This document shows, piece after piece, positions 21,073-32,844 of a DNA stretch of 60,000 nucleotides. The position numbers were made by a program, and so were the translations under genes. Location of the stretch: positions 24,140,406 to 24,200,405 of the forward strand of contig NC_081409.1 of the NCBI RefSeq assembly GCF_030272615.1. Reading direction: 5' to 3'. The first letter of the stretch is position 1; every line of letters begins with the position of its first letter. Under the pieces are notes generated by a model. The model was not told where the DNA came from. It did no database searches and worked only from the letters and a program-made list of their open reading frames with translations. This DNA is from Cryptomeria japonica (taxonomy: Eukaryota > Streptophyta > Pinopsida > Cupressales > Cupressaceae).

Positions 21073-22031
21073 TCATACCACATCAAGTGGTTCAGAACGT
21101 TCTTCAATAACACTTAATATTTTGTCATGATCTTCACTATCTAGTCTCCACTTTTGAGACTGCCCTCGACATGGAACTGTTTGAAGAATTAGGCCAACAA
21201 CAATGAGCAAGTGACTATACTGATATAACTTGCTATCAATTTGGTATTCAGTGAAATGAATCCCATGTTGAACAATTTTAACTTGTTTGAAATATGTCCC
21301 TTGCACTACAACTGAGCCTGCATGTACATGTATATAAGAAACGTGAGAAATTAAAAATTTCCACGTAAGTGATTTGTACATACATATTCAAATCAGTTCA
21401 AACCTGTGGGAAATGACATTCCATCACTCATTTTAGATTTCGATAACTTCTTTCTCTCTTCTGTGCAACGCAATAAATAATAACTAACACCTTCTATATT
21501 TCCATCTTCTGCTATGACTGTAAAAATATCTCCTACAATTTGACACAAGTTAAATAAATTCTAAGTTACATGTCATTTTTAAGGAAATATTTACATGTGT
21601 ACGTCATATGTACCTTTTTTAATCAATCCTGAAATATGATCACAATCATCAGAAATCAAAGGAATGTCTGCAAAGTTTTCGTCCTCATTTGAATCCTCGT
21701 ATGTGTCAGAAACGTATAGTGGGACCAATTTCCATTCATTAACATATCCAAGCTCTTGGTTCTTGCAATCAACATAAATTTCAAAAATGCATTCAAAACA
21801 AAAACATGAATAATCCCTAGTGTATAATGTCCATGGGCAATTATTTGTACTCATGACACAATACAAAGATCTTGTCCTCTCCACGCTCTTGCATCCATGC
21901 ATTGATCTTCTATCCACATCTGCAAAATGTACATGTAGATCAAGTTGTTAAATTGAAACATTTGAACTAGGAACATGTATTTTTTAAAAGATTAAAAAAA
22001 ATTAAATAAAACACTAAAAGAGAACACGTAC

Positions 22032-24088
22032 CAGTTATCTCCCAAAATACTCTATATGGAATGGGTCTGTATGTTCTCGATGATGATTCCCCAGGATAAT
22101 TAGGTTGCTCAAAGTGTTTCTCACACCATTCAACAACATCATGTGCATCTTCTATACAATCTCTTGTGTACTTTATTTGATGCTTTCTTAGAGCACATTT
22201 GATACAAGCTCCTGCACCATCATGTTCACCCTTTCCATGACCATTCTAAAAAAAACTCCAAACATGTGGTATTTTGTCATTTTGATGATATCTACATAGT
22301 GCATAAAATAACCTCGAAGATTTGAATTGTGATGCACATCCATTAAACCAAACAAAATGTTTAGCTATTGTTATGCCTCTATCTTTCAAATATTCAAAAA
22401 TCTTCTTAAAGCAATGTTGTACAAAAAGTGTGTCGTGCTCCTTATCATCATTGATATATAAGTGGTACTCTTTCTTAATGACAATATTTTCTAATGTACT
22501 ATCAACACCATCAAAATTTATCTGTGCATGTCGATAACACATGCACCAAAATAGTGATTGGCTTTGAAAAGTAATACTCTGATTGAATCTCTTTTTGATG
22601 TGCAAAAAAGTAATTCTCTGCGAAGTCAACTACAGATAGAATAGTTCCAAGTGGGAAAGTGTCTCTTAATCTTTTAAATTGTTCTGCTTGCCACTTGGAA
22701 AAAAAACCACGACATATGTATGGTTTTATCAACTTACGAAAATTTTCCATAAATGTTCCAATAGGTATTTCCTCTTCTACATAATCTAGCCTTGTAGATT
22801 CTTTTCCAAATTTTGTTTCAAATTTTTTGCACTTGTAACTCTTGCAATTTACCATCTTCCTCATGTCAGTATCTTCATCTCTCAAAGGCAATTTAGCCAA
22901 GTCCCCGCATGTTTCACAAATTCCTCTTATGCAATTTATTTGACCGGTTGCATTATCATCTGAATTATCACATAAGATGGATGCTATGAATTGACTTGTT
23001 CGTTTAGGAGGAGAATTTTCATAACCATCACTATCTTCTCTAATCTTTCGAAACACCTGATAGTACAAGTCAAATTTGATGTGATAATGACAACAACAAG
23101 TTTCAAAAACTTTGTTTAACTTCACATAATATGGCCTTAACTGTTCAAACATGGTTTGTCCAATCTTTATATGAGAGTTTTTTTTAGTAAACAACACATA
23201 CAATTCATGTTTTGTTGTGTCTATCCAATGTTTTACATGGAGATCGTAACAATCAGGACCAAAACTTTGCTTGATAACATCTCTACTATTTGATGAAGGA
23301 CGAGTATTATCATTCCAAAAACTTGTCACAAAGTTCCTAACAACATCTTCAATTCTATCAAAACGAGGAGCTCTACACATATTTGCCTAATTCCCTTTTG
23401 AGGTAGTATCATCCAAAATCTTTCTCCTTTTAACATATTTAGATATTGTCCTTCTACTAAAACCAAACTCAGATGACAATGAAGAGATTATCCTTTTTGA
23501 GGCAATCTTTTGAACATTTACTAAAGATGTCAACATCACTCTTCTTGAAACGGTTTTATCTATTTTTCGAGATTTTTTACCAATGTTCACCAAACCTTTC
23601 TTAACATTATCAACAATATATTTTTGTAGTTGAGAATTTTTCCTCTTTTGACTTGTTGTATCTATACCCAACAATTTTAGTGGATCTATTAAGTCTTTAT
23701 GAGTAAGTACAATTGATAACAATTGAGCTTTTTCTAGTGTAGTATCAAGATTGTTGAAATGAGACATTATTTCTTTTGCACTTTTATTCATTTACCTCCT
23801 TTTTGTATGTCTAGGTTCTTCACTGAGATGTTTCAACTCATCCACATATTTCAAGTAAATGATCTAAATTTTTATAAGAAATATTTCTCTTCACCTGTTT
23901 AGCTAGATCCACAATATGCTCATCCATATCAGTGGTAGGAGGTAAGGAGCCTGACCCCTCTCCTTCAAATATCTCCATTGGTTCAACTTGGACAATCTCC
24001 TCCCTATGTTCATCAACTATATTGTGTTCTTCAATAGGTTTGTTTGCCTCGACTCCCGCTTCAGAACTCCCTTCTTCTCGAGCCTGTT
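22032..24088 (-). pseudogene. Exon 2 of the transposase, catalytic domain
   Basis: This exon holds nearly all recognisable domains of the transposase. Visible acidic candidates are the D of VDFAENY, a position in WFNGCASQFK where related proteins have SDG (here N replaces D), and D in HGKGEHDGAG. The N at the second site would inactivate the enzyme if that aspartate is catalytic. The segments 23387-23791 and 22511-23380 are in one frame, separated by a single TAG. Confidence 0.7.
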
Positions 24089-24689
24089 CTGCACATAATT
24101 TAAGAGTTGGTGTAAGGTTCAAATTAATAGATTATTCAATTAGGTTTAAGAATAGGGGTGAATTTGGCTTAAAGATTTGTGTTAAAATTAGGGTTCAATT
24201 TGGTTTATTAAACTTAATTACTTTCAGGACCTTAGTGTTATAACTCTAATTAAATTAGGTTTAGGTTTAAAGTTCAATTTGTTCTCAGGTTAGGATTAGA
24301 GCTCAAATTTATTTAACTTGTGCAAGTAGGTTTAGAGTTAGAGTTAAATTTTGTTCAGTAATTAATATTTCAAGAAGATGATAATTATTTTAATTTAATT
24401 TTTTTTTGAAGTTTAATTCTAGATTTACACATGAAGAATTATAATTAGTTTATTATTATCATTTAATTTATGTTATTCCTTACGTATAGTGTTAAGGTTA
24501 AATTTTGTTTTGCGCTAATATAACAAATAAACATAAACGTATAAAGTGGAAATAAATATTGATGAGTTATTTTGAAAACCTCAATCTCTCACTAATAACA
24601 CATAAAATGAAATTTTGATAAATTAGAAATTCCAATTTTGAAAATTAAAAGTACAAATATTTTGATGCATGCATACGATAAAGGTGACC

Positions 24690-25135
24690 TCATATTAATT
24701 TGTTATGGACCATAATGTAGGTGGACTATAATTTGTCACATGTGTGTATATTTAAGACCTATTATTGCATAATAGACCTCCTAATCTGAAATGTTTTTGC
24801 ATACGTGAAGTCATATAAATAGAACCTAAATTATTCAACATGTAATAGGTTATAAATTTATGTCACATTTAAGACCTATAATCAATGTAATAGTCCTAAT
24901 AGGCCTTATTATAAAAATTAATATGACCACGTATACAAAAATATTTCACATTAATATACTTAACTCCCCTTAAGACAGATATATTATGTGATATTAAAGG
25001 ACCTATCACATGAAATTAAGTACATGTCTTAAATATTCAATATATATAAGTTAGAACCTAAATTATGACATAATAGGTCTTATTAATTTTATGACTAAAT
25101 AGGTCTTATCTATTATAAATGGACTTAATTATATA
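24690..25135. repeat. Dispersed AATAGGTCTTA / TAAGACCTATT words
   Basis: About eight copies in both orientations (for example near 24750, 24868, 24894, 25005, 25072, 25104) plus partial forms such as AATAGACCT and TAATAGTCCT. Spacing is irregular. Confidence 0.6.
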
Positions 25136-25251
25136 GGAGAAAAATGCAATTACACAACAAGCAAGTTAATGGAATTTGAAATTTGCAAATACACATATTA
25201 TCTCAAATTAATTATGCTTTCCAATTAAAACGAGATTATTTTTAATCCTAT

Positions 25252-26682
25252 TGATGCTCTGCAAAAAGGACAAGGTTAGGATAAACAAACACTTGAACAA
25301 GAAACAACAAGAAGTTGATTGTTAGATGTTAGAAAATCATAAATTAAAAACTATTTTAAGCAAGCATATCAAGAAAGACACTACTAAGCAAAAAAAAAGT
25401 TTAAGACATCTACAAAAAGCAACTAAGCTCCTCCAAATGCTCTCTACCATGCTGGTAGTTTCTCCTTCCTTGTTCCTCTCCTCTCCAAGTTCCAAAATAG
25501 TGTAGCTCTCAACAACTTTTTGCACTATGGATGCTTATGGAGATTCAAGATTAAAGTGTTTTCTTTAAATATGAATGAAAAGATGATACTAGATGCTATA
25601 GATGCTAAGATGATTTGTTTTAAACCAAAATGACAATTATATGAGTTTATTATGCTAAAATGCTCTCTAAAATTCACTATAGATTAAATGCATGCAAGTT
25701 TTCAGGATCTGGATTATGAAGAAATAGGCTCTATTTATAGGAAAAATAGAGCAATGGATGGTTGAGATTGAGTAATCTCAACAAGGGTCAGGATTGAATG
25801 ATTTGAGATCCATGTGAGGGCTTTCAACCCAATCCCAGGATGACAAGTGTCAATGTGAGATAGGTTGAGAGGAGAGGGAATAAGCATTAAATGCTTGACA
25901 TGACCTGGGAGTTAACTTGGGGGTTAGGGTCAAGGTTGGGTTGAGTGAATAAATTCTTTATTCAAAGTATAAAGCTTTTATCCAATGGATAAACTCTTGT
26001 GCATAGGCAAAAGGGATAACTATGGTCAAAGCAATAAATGCTTGAGGAGACACATGAGTGCAAGTTGAAATAACCATAATGGTTATGTAAGAGCCATTAA
26101 TGGTCATGTAAGAGCCATTAGTGGTTTTGGAAGACTTTGGAGGTTAAATTGTTGAACACACAAAGCATTAAATGTTTTTCAAAGACTTTGAAGTCTTTGA
26201 GAAGTGACTCCAAGTTGCTTAGGAATGTGACAATAATTAGGGAATGGATTACGCTAATTAGGAAGGGGTTAGAAGAATCTAGAAGGGGATTAGATTTGCA
26301 AGTGGGTTTGGTGGGTGAGGGAAAATAGGATTTTATTAAAATAAAAATTTATTTATTTCAATAAATGTGTGTAAGTTGCATTTGTAGGAAAATGCAAGTG
26401 TGGGGGGGGGGGAATAAATGATTTAAATAAATGTTTTATTTAATTTATTTAAAAGAGGAATAATGGATTAAATGAAATAAATATGATTTATTCATTTAAT
26501 TGATTGTGAATTTGGTTTAATGAATTAATTAAAATAAATTGAATAATTTATTTAATTAATAGGAGAATGTTTGAAGATGAATTAATTAAATATTAATTTA
26601 ATTAACTGATGGCTAGTAGATTTTTAATCAAATAAATAGCAAATATCCATTTAATTAAACTGGACAGATTTATGTGACTACA
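25252..26682 (-). repeat. Solo LTR with perfect 5-bp target duplication
   Basis: Starts TGATGCTCTGC and ends GTGACTACA on the plus strand, flanked by CCTAT at 25247-25251 and 26683-26687. In the minus orientation it begins TGTAGTCACAT. No internal retroelement genes lie within it, so it is most likely the product of LTR-LTR recombination. Its last 350 bp are AT-rich with repeated TTTATTTAATTA phrases, as in the LTR of element A. Confidence 0.82.
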
Positions 26683-26943
26683 CCTATTATTTCCAATTAA
26701 TTTAATTAAGATTTTTTAAATTAATTTTCATTAAAAATATTAGATAAAAAATATTGAACTAATTAATGCTAACAAATAAACACTATTTTCGATACGTAAT
26801 ACATATAAAATTAAATAGAAATAAAAATAAAAATACATACTTGCATCATGATATCTTTGTCTTCTTTGTTCTTGATATCTTTCTTCCGTTTAAGGAGAAT
26901 AATTCCTTGAAGTCTTATTTTGCCTTGTCTTCTTGTTCTCCAT

Positions 26944-27889
26944 GCTTTTAAAAAAACCTTCAAATATCTTCAAATTATTGCCCTCAAAATAATTTTCAAA
27001 TGTCTTCTCTCATCCAAAAATGCTGTTAGAGGTTTTTCCCAAAAATTTTCAGAGTTCTGAAGAATTTATGACTTCGGAGCTCTGGTTCAAAGCACGAATG
27101 AAATAATCTTGATAACCCAAAACATTAGATGTTAGTACTTGAAGCAAGCTTTCCAACGAGTATAATTTTGTTATATTTTGAATTTATTATGTTCTTGTTT
27201 TTTTAATTTTATGAAAAATTGGTTTTCCACCGAACATGAACTTCTCTGTTCAACGCATTGGGAAAAATAAGAAACTAATTCAAAAAAATTCTGAAAAATA
27301 TCTAAGCCCTAAGTATTGATGTCTTCTTTCTAACAAAAATAAATAAATTGAATTTCGATATATATAGAACAAGTTATGTGCTCAAACTTAAACCTATGTT
27401 TGAATTATGACTGGTCGGACTTCAAAAGTTTATAAAATGAAAAATATTCAACATATCACTATCAAACCAAATGCAAGCCCTGGATATTGATGTTACAAAC
27501 CAAAATTCGAAAGAATTGAGTTTTTATCATTTATAGAAAAAAATTTATGCGTTTCGGGAGGCACGTCACTCTTAAAAAATGTAGTTTGTTGTAAAAAACT
27601 ACTTTTCGAGGGAGATGGAATTTTTTTAAAAAAAAATTTCAAAAAAATTTGAAAAAAATGTATATAGAATCTACAAACAAAATACTGATTTCACTAATTT
27701 ACATCATCTTCAAATTTTTAATAGTTTAAAAGTTATAGTTCTTGGAAGTTGAAGATTATTTTATAAATGTTCATCTCAGTGTCAAAAGTGGCAAAAAAGT
27801 GGGAACCATTATTGTGAGTTCACCCAATACTTCAGGCTTATGAAATGACCTACAAAACATCTACTTGATTTATCCCTTTTGAGCTCATT
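26944..27889. other. Region upstream of transposase, no gene
   Basis: No supported coding frame. Compositionally ordinary, with an A-rich stretch near 27625-27660. It may hold the transposase promoter and the end of the host element; I could not identify terminal inverted repeats. Confidence 0.45.
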
Positions 27890-28205
27890 TATGGGATGGA
27901 GGGCAACCTACCCATAAACTTGATAGTTTGTAATCTCTACACCACACTCATACTGAGACTGACAAAATAATGACTCAATCAAACAAAGGTTGGAAAAATT
28001 GGATATTTGAATGCTTCTACATATATTAAGCATCATGTAGAGTACTTGTATGTGATCTTTGACTAGCCCATAGATTGTCCAATAATCCAATTAAAACTTA
28101 TAGAAAATCATGTATAAAGTCCTTAAATATATTGATCATTATTCTATTGAATACCACAAGATCATTTTTCCACCCAAATGGCATGTTTGTGTGTATGTAT
28201 GATCC
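27890..28205 (-). pseudogene. Reverse transcriptase fragment (Ty3/gypsy-like)
   Basis: The minus strand shows a phrase close to the RT motif MPFGLKNA (MPFGWKNDLVVFNRIMIN) followed by FKDFIHDFL. After a stop and frame change comes LDYWTIYGLVKDHI, where a functional enzyme would have LDDWT. The catalytic aspartate is therefore lost. Several stops follow. Only the RT palm region is recognisable; RNase H and integrase are absent. Confidence 0.6.
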
Positions 28206-28420
28206 CTATTCTTTCTGGTAGGAGATGAAGGTTGTGGTAGTGCTATCTCCTGAACTTGGTCTAGTTTGAATATAATCTCCTTCATTTTGAGTAGTGTGGT
28301 ATGTATTTGTGGGTCCTCGTTGTAAAAAGAAAAAGTATGGAGGAAGTCTGTTGTTACTACAACCCATGTCTTAGTTTCTCCTCTTCTATCTTGGTTAATA
28401 TACCAAGTTTGCGCTACCAA
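28139..28420 (-). pseudogene. Decayed pol segment upstream of the RT fragment
   Basis: A 93-codon frame without clear domains (AQTWYINQDRRGETKTW) runs into the RT motif MPFG region. Position between a protease-like and an RT piece suggests it is pol linker or a rearranged part. I do not recognise it. Confidence 0.3.
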
Positions 28421-28707
28421 TGATAGTGTCCAATTGAATAGCTGAATGTTTAATTTTTCATCATATTCATTATGTTTCTCTCAATAGTATATGCACATAT
28501 CCAGGTGATGTTACGGTGAGATAATGCCCTTATATGTGGGTATGAAAGGGTATTCTCCTATTTCCAGCAAATATCTTGCTTTTATAAGGATTTGAAAGCT
28601 TCCCACTTAGTGAGAGTATTCTTGTGTGTGCTATACCAACTTGTGGCATTGCAGGTAAGTGTATGTCGTAGAATGTCAAGTTTGTGAACCTCATTTGTAA
28701 CGATTTT

Positions 28708-29530
28708 TTATATCTGTGCAATGTATGCTAAAAAAATTCCTTCTCTGAAATATTTGGGCAACTTAATGTATGATATTCCATGTGATGTATGGTGTACATG
28801 GTGAGATATCTCAGTAGTGTCTTCCTCATTGCTTCCTGAACGCATGCAAATGTTGTGCGGTGGATTTTCTGTTGGTGGGTTTTCTTTCGATAAGCTCCCT
28901 ACCATAAATACTCTTCTCAAACCAATGATCCCGCAGGAGTATATTTCTGGTTCATCTTGCATCCAAGCATTCAAAGCAGTCTCATTATCTATACTCCCAT
29001 CAGTATCATTAATTTCCAATTCTCCTTTTGTATTAGGTTCTTCCAAAATTTTAGTTGTGGGGAGTTTAGCTATTGTATTTAGGTTCTTGTCTTCATCGGT
29101 GTATTCTTCTGCATTCACTTCTATGTAGGATTCATCTTGGTTCTTTCCCAGAGGGATATGTACTATTCTCCTATCATCCGCAAATGAGATTTCCTCCTTT
29201 TTGGCATCTATAACCCCATATGAGTCCACAAACTATCTTTGCCCTAAGAGTGCATCAAAAGAATCAAATGTCTCCTTGATTGTTACTACTTCAAAGTCAA
29301 GAATTTGCTTAACCCCTTTTACACTAACCTCTACATGTCTTCAAGTTCCTAAGATTTTTCTACCGGTCCTGTCCGCTAGATTGATATCATATGGAGTTGG
29401 TTCAAGTGTTGGTCTTCCTAAGTAGGTGCTCCCATATTCTTTTGGGAATTAAGTTTGCATCCACTCTTAGATCAACCATGACTGGAATTTTTTTGTGATG
29501 AATCTTAAGGTCAATCATAATCGGTCATCT
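28708..29530 (-). pseudogene. Retropepsin-like protease fragment (Ty3/gypsy-like)
   Basis: Reading the minus strand from 29530: IPVMVDLRVDANLIPKEYG, then PYDINLADRTGRKILGT, VKQILDFEVV, DALLGQR and VDSYGVIDAKKEEISF. This order of a beta-strand active-site region, flap and LLGxxW/F-type strand matches plant gypsy proteases. The usual D-S/T-G triad is not intact. Stops interrupt at about 29233 and 29341. The C-terminal continuation to 28708 is acidic and unrecognised. Confidence 0.55.
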
Positions 29531-29825
29531 TCCAATGTTTGCCACTTTTCCCTAATGTACTGACTTGTGGAAGGTTTTTCTTATTCCAGTATTTGCTAAT
29601 TTGCTTTAATTTTGTTAAGAGGTCATGCTGTCGTGCCATTTGCGCCACTTGTTTAATTGTTCTTTACTTTGAGAAGTAGCTATTTTGTTCTTTTTCTTCG
29701 TGTTGTTTCTATTCAACTATTTTTTTTAGTTTGTTCAAAAATATTTCACTAATATATTTGGCCTCAAATTTTGATGGAGGTTCCTGACAGACAAGGCATT
29801 TTGTGATCAAATTTGTTTTTGTTTT
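29531..29825. other. Region without recognisable gene
   Basis: Possibly decayed gag of the same fragment, but no motif is visible. Confidence 0.35.
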
Positions 29826-29833
29826 TTTAAAAA

Positions 29834-29905
29834 TGTCTGTTAACGTCGAAATGCCAACGACATTTTTCGACGAAGCCTGTGTTAGTCGGAATTCCGACGA
29901 CCGCA
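29834..29905. repeat. Short CGACGA / TCGGAATTCCGA cluster
   Basis: Within about 70 bp are AACGTCGAAATG, CAACGACA, TTTCGACGAAG, and the palindrome GTCGGAATTCCGAC followed by GACC. This is another local CpG-word cluster in otherwise AT-rich DNA. Confidence 0.5.
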
Positions 29906-32844
29906 TGCATTATTAAAAAAAAAGAAATGCACAGGGTCATTTGAAAACCAGGTGCGGCAGATTGAATTAACAATTCCTTTGCCTCTGCCAATTCCTTTGT
30001 TTCTTTTCCTCTCTGCAAATCAGGTTCCACGTGTCTTTCTCCCTTTAACTCTCGACTTCCAAATTAACAACAATAGAGTTATATCAACCATCTTGTTATC
30101 TTTTCCTGGTCTAGTTTAAAATTGGGTTGTCTAGTAGGTGATATCAAAGGATTGAGTAGCTAGTTTGGAGGGTATCAAACTATTGGAGATGACAAAATTC
30201 CTGTAGATTTTCGCATGCCTGTAAATTCCCATGGACTTGCAAGTTGTGTGTTTGAATCATGTAAAGTTGGTTGCAGACAAGTTCATTTCAGAGTGTGTGT
30301 CTCATAAATTTGAGCTTGTCATCCTACCGGTATGTTCTCATTTATTTGTTTTTCTTTACTTTCCTAATGTTGCAGTTCCTAGTTATTGAAAAGTCTTCCA
30401 ATTATCGATTATGTTAGATAAAGGCTAAAATTATTGTATAAAAATTTAAAAATAAGTAAACCCTATTTACTATACCAGAATTGGGACATAATCAACAGTG
30501 ATGTCCATATATTTATCTAAGTGGTGTTACAAAATAGACTTCAACTTCCAAGTTTTGTCAAATCCACAAAAAAATATTTTAAAATAAAATAAGGTGATAA
30601 GCATTTGAATCGTTCATAGTTCAATTTGGCACCAGTTGTAGAGTGTGTTGGGATTCAATCTAATAGTTAGAAATTTTGCTTGAATGCCCCCTTATGCATA
30701 TAGCCTTATTTTGCCCATCATATATAACAGATTTGAGAAATCTTTAAATGGGTCTCCCTCGGTCAAATTTGTCTTGGTGTTGTTCCTCTTCATTCCACCT
30801 GCTATTATCATATGTTGAAAGTTGCAAAAGCCTAAAAATTTATCTGTCCAGGAAGGTTTTGGTCATTTTTCTTACTTTTTGTGGAGTTGCAGACTTTTTG
30901 TTGACTACTGGACTTAATCTGATTGCCTAATATCTAGTTCCAACTATTAGTCCCACATGGAAGCTCTGCTAACTATATTGGGTTTTTCTTCTCTTCATCT
31001 TCTTTTATTTCCTTCTTTTGTGGGTTTTTAACGAATAGCTGGACTTTTTTTTCCTTGTCCCAATATTCCATTCTCTTCTGCATCATTGCATTGTTATGTA
31101 CTCCAAAATTTTCTTGCATTCTCTAACTTTACTTGCTTCTGTTACCATTTCATCCATTTTGCATAGTTCCATACTTTCGGGGTTCATCCTTCCCTTTCTC
31201 GTCCCAACCTTTGGTCTTTCTTTGCTCCCAATTTTTGCAAGCCTTTGCTCCTCTTCCATTTTCCCTTTTGTGGACTTTCGGAGGTCATCCAAACTTCTTC
31301 CCATCCTTCTTTGCAGCCCCGCAATCTTCAATAACTTCTACTTTGCAGACTTGTGGAGTTGTAATGGACTTCTTTCATTTCTCTTCCACTTCTAGACATC
31401 CATACTCTCTTGTTGCTTAAAAAAAATGGAGAACTAAATGATACTAAGATTAAGAAGCTACATACTCATCATGAGTAATGAGAAATAAACAAGCTTGTCA
31501 AGCTTGAAATCAATGTGTAAGGGTAACTGAGCCATTTTGTCAAAAGTTGTCAAATAGTCCTATTTAGGTCATGATTGTTCAAATAATGTAAATGTACCCA
31601 TGGAAGGGTAATAAAGGTTTAATATGTTGTTTTGAGTCCATTCTAAGGTGCTCAAAGTATCTAAGTAATGTTTAGTTGTCATTCATGTCAAAAGGCAAAA
31701 GTTGTCAAGGTGTCACTAAAAAGTTGTAATGCAACAATGCATAAAATGTTGTCAAATTGTACATTTCGGTCTTAGGGGTAGTTGGAATAGTTATAGGACC
31801 ATGAGAGGCTATAAAATCCATCATTTATTCGGATTAAGTGTGTGTGACAGAGTTGGAGGAAAGTCTTGTAAGGCTAGACCAAATAAAACCTCTGACTGTC
31901 ATTTAATTGTGCAGGGTTGTGACAGTTACAAGGTTGTATATCAGTTTGAAAGTAAAAATTTCATGTAATTTTTTGTTGGATAAATAGGAAGTGTATTTCA
32001 ATAAAGTATGTATTGGAAATTTTTTTTGATGAAGATTCAATGAGAAAATTGATATTTTGTTCAATTCTTTTAACTGTTGTTTTCGACAGTCATGATTATT
32101 TGCTGCTTTAGATGTTTTTCCTAATAAGATTTGGATTGAATCCAACCCCTAATAGCCTATTTGAGGTTGTAGAATGAAGAGTTATCTTTAATTCAAGACA
32201 GGTTTGAAGGTCATCCATAGATTATAAAGAAAGTTCTAATGGTTTTTGTCAAAACTATCGTAAAACCCTTGTCGACAGGGTTGCAACAAAAGAATTGATT
32301 ATAACTCTTAATGTAACCACTCAAGTTTCTTCATATTTTGGATTCTAATATTCAATTCAATTCTCTTTCATATGAAGTTGGTTTCATGTTGATTGGTTGT
32401 ATAAATTATAAGAAATCTTATGTCCTAGCAGACTAAATATGGAATGAGCCTAAATGCCATTGACTCAAAACCACATTATGAATGATAAAACCTTAAAATT
32501 ATCAAATTAAAACTTTAATATATATGAATGACTTGATTGACTCCTTCGTAAATTCATCATTCCTAAGTTGATTCTATTATATGACACAATAAAAAGGTTT
32601 TTCTTTTTTTTAAATTCAAATATTTTCATCAACTTGCCAAAATCAAGCTTCTTTTTTAGCCAAGAAAACTATCTGAATAAAATAGTCTTCATAATTGAAG
32701 AGAGTATAAGTTTAAGTAACATTTCAACTTCTATATAACTAGTTCTAAGAAGATTTCCATACTTGAGATATCCTTTTGCATAGTTTGTGAAGGTTATGCA
32801 CCGAAGTTTTGATAGCCCAATTTTTTTGTGTGTGAAGAAAGACC
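29906..32844. other. About 2.9 kb without supported gene
   Basis: Short frames at 30.7-31.4 kb show no domains, codon bias or conserved phrases. A TATAAAA at about 31811 inside a stretch with LTR-like composition (31680-32010) could mark an old LTR, but I found no partner or target duplication. Confidence 0.4.

Larger units (their letters stand above)
24089..26840 (-). other. First intron of transposase gene, with solo LTR
   Basis: The donor GTATGT follows the exon-1 sequence at 26840 and the acceptor TGTGCAG precedes exon 2. Excluding the 1.43-kb solo LTR, the intron is about 1.3 kb and AT-rich. It contains the AATAGGTCTTA-type inverted words described separately. Confidence 0.6.
21073..26943 (-). 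pseudogene. Five-exon DDE-type transposase pseudogene, possibly Sola-like
   Basis: Exons by splice signals and phase: 26841-26943, 22032-24088, 21614-21919, 21404-21532, 21073-21317. All four introns start GT, end AG and keep the frame; exons 3 to 5 have no stops. Exon 2 carries a helix-turn-helix-like segment (SSEFGFSRRTISKYVKRRK), a Cys-rich region (CIRGICETCGDLAKLP), then VDFAENY, WFNGCASQFKSS and GHGKGEHDGAGACIK. These form the D/D/E-type acidic pattern of a transposase type widespread in invertebrates and some plants. I suspect the Sola superfamily but cannot confirm it. Lesions: TAA in exon 1, a frameshift and TAA near 23795-23840, TAG at 23387, a frameshift near 22540, TAG near 22246. 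About 945 codons in total. Confidence 0.75.

Noticed and set aside
25380-25390. CACTA terminus at CACTAC in the solo LTR
   Set aside because: It lies within an LTR defined by its own duplication and has no inverted partner; CACTA occurs often by chance.
31083-31420. Overlapping frames on both strands at 31.1-31.4 kb
   Set aside because: Low-complexity charged or Phe/Ser-rich translations, no domain, no splice or promoter context.
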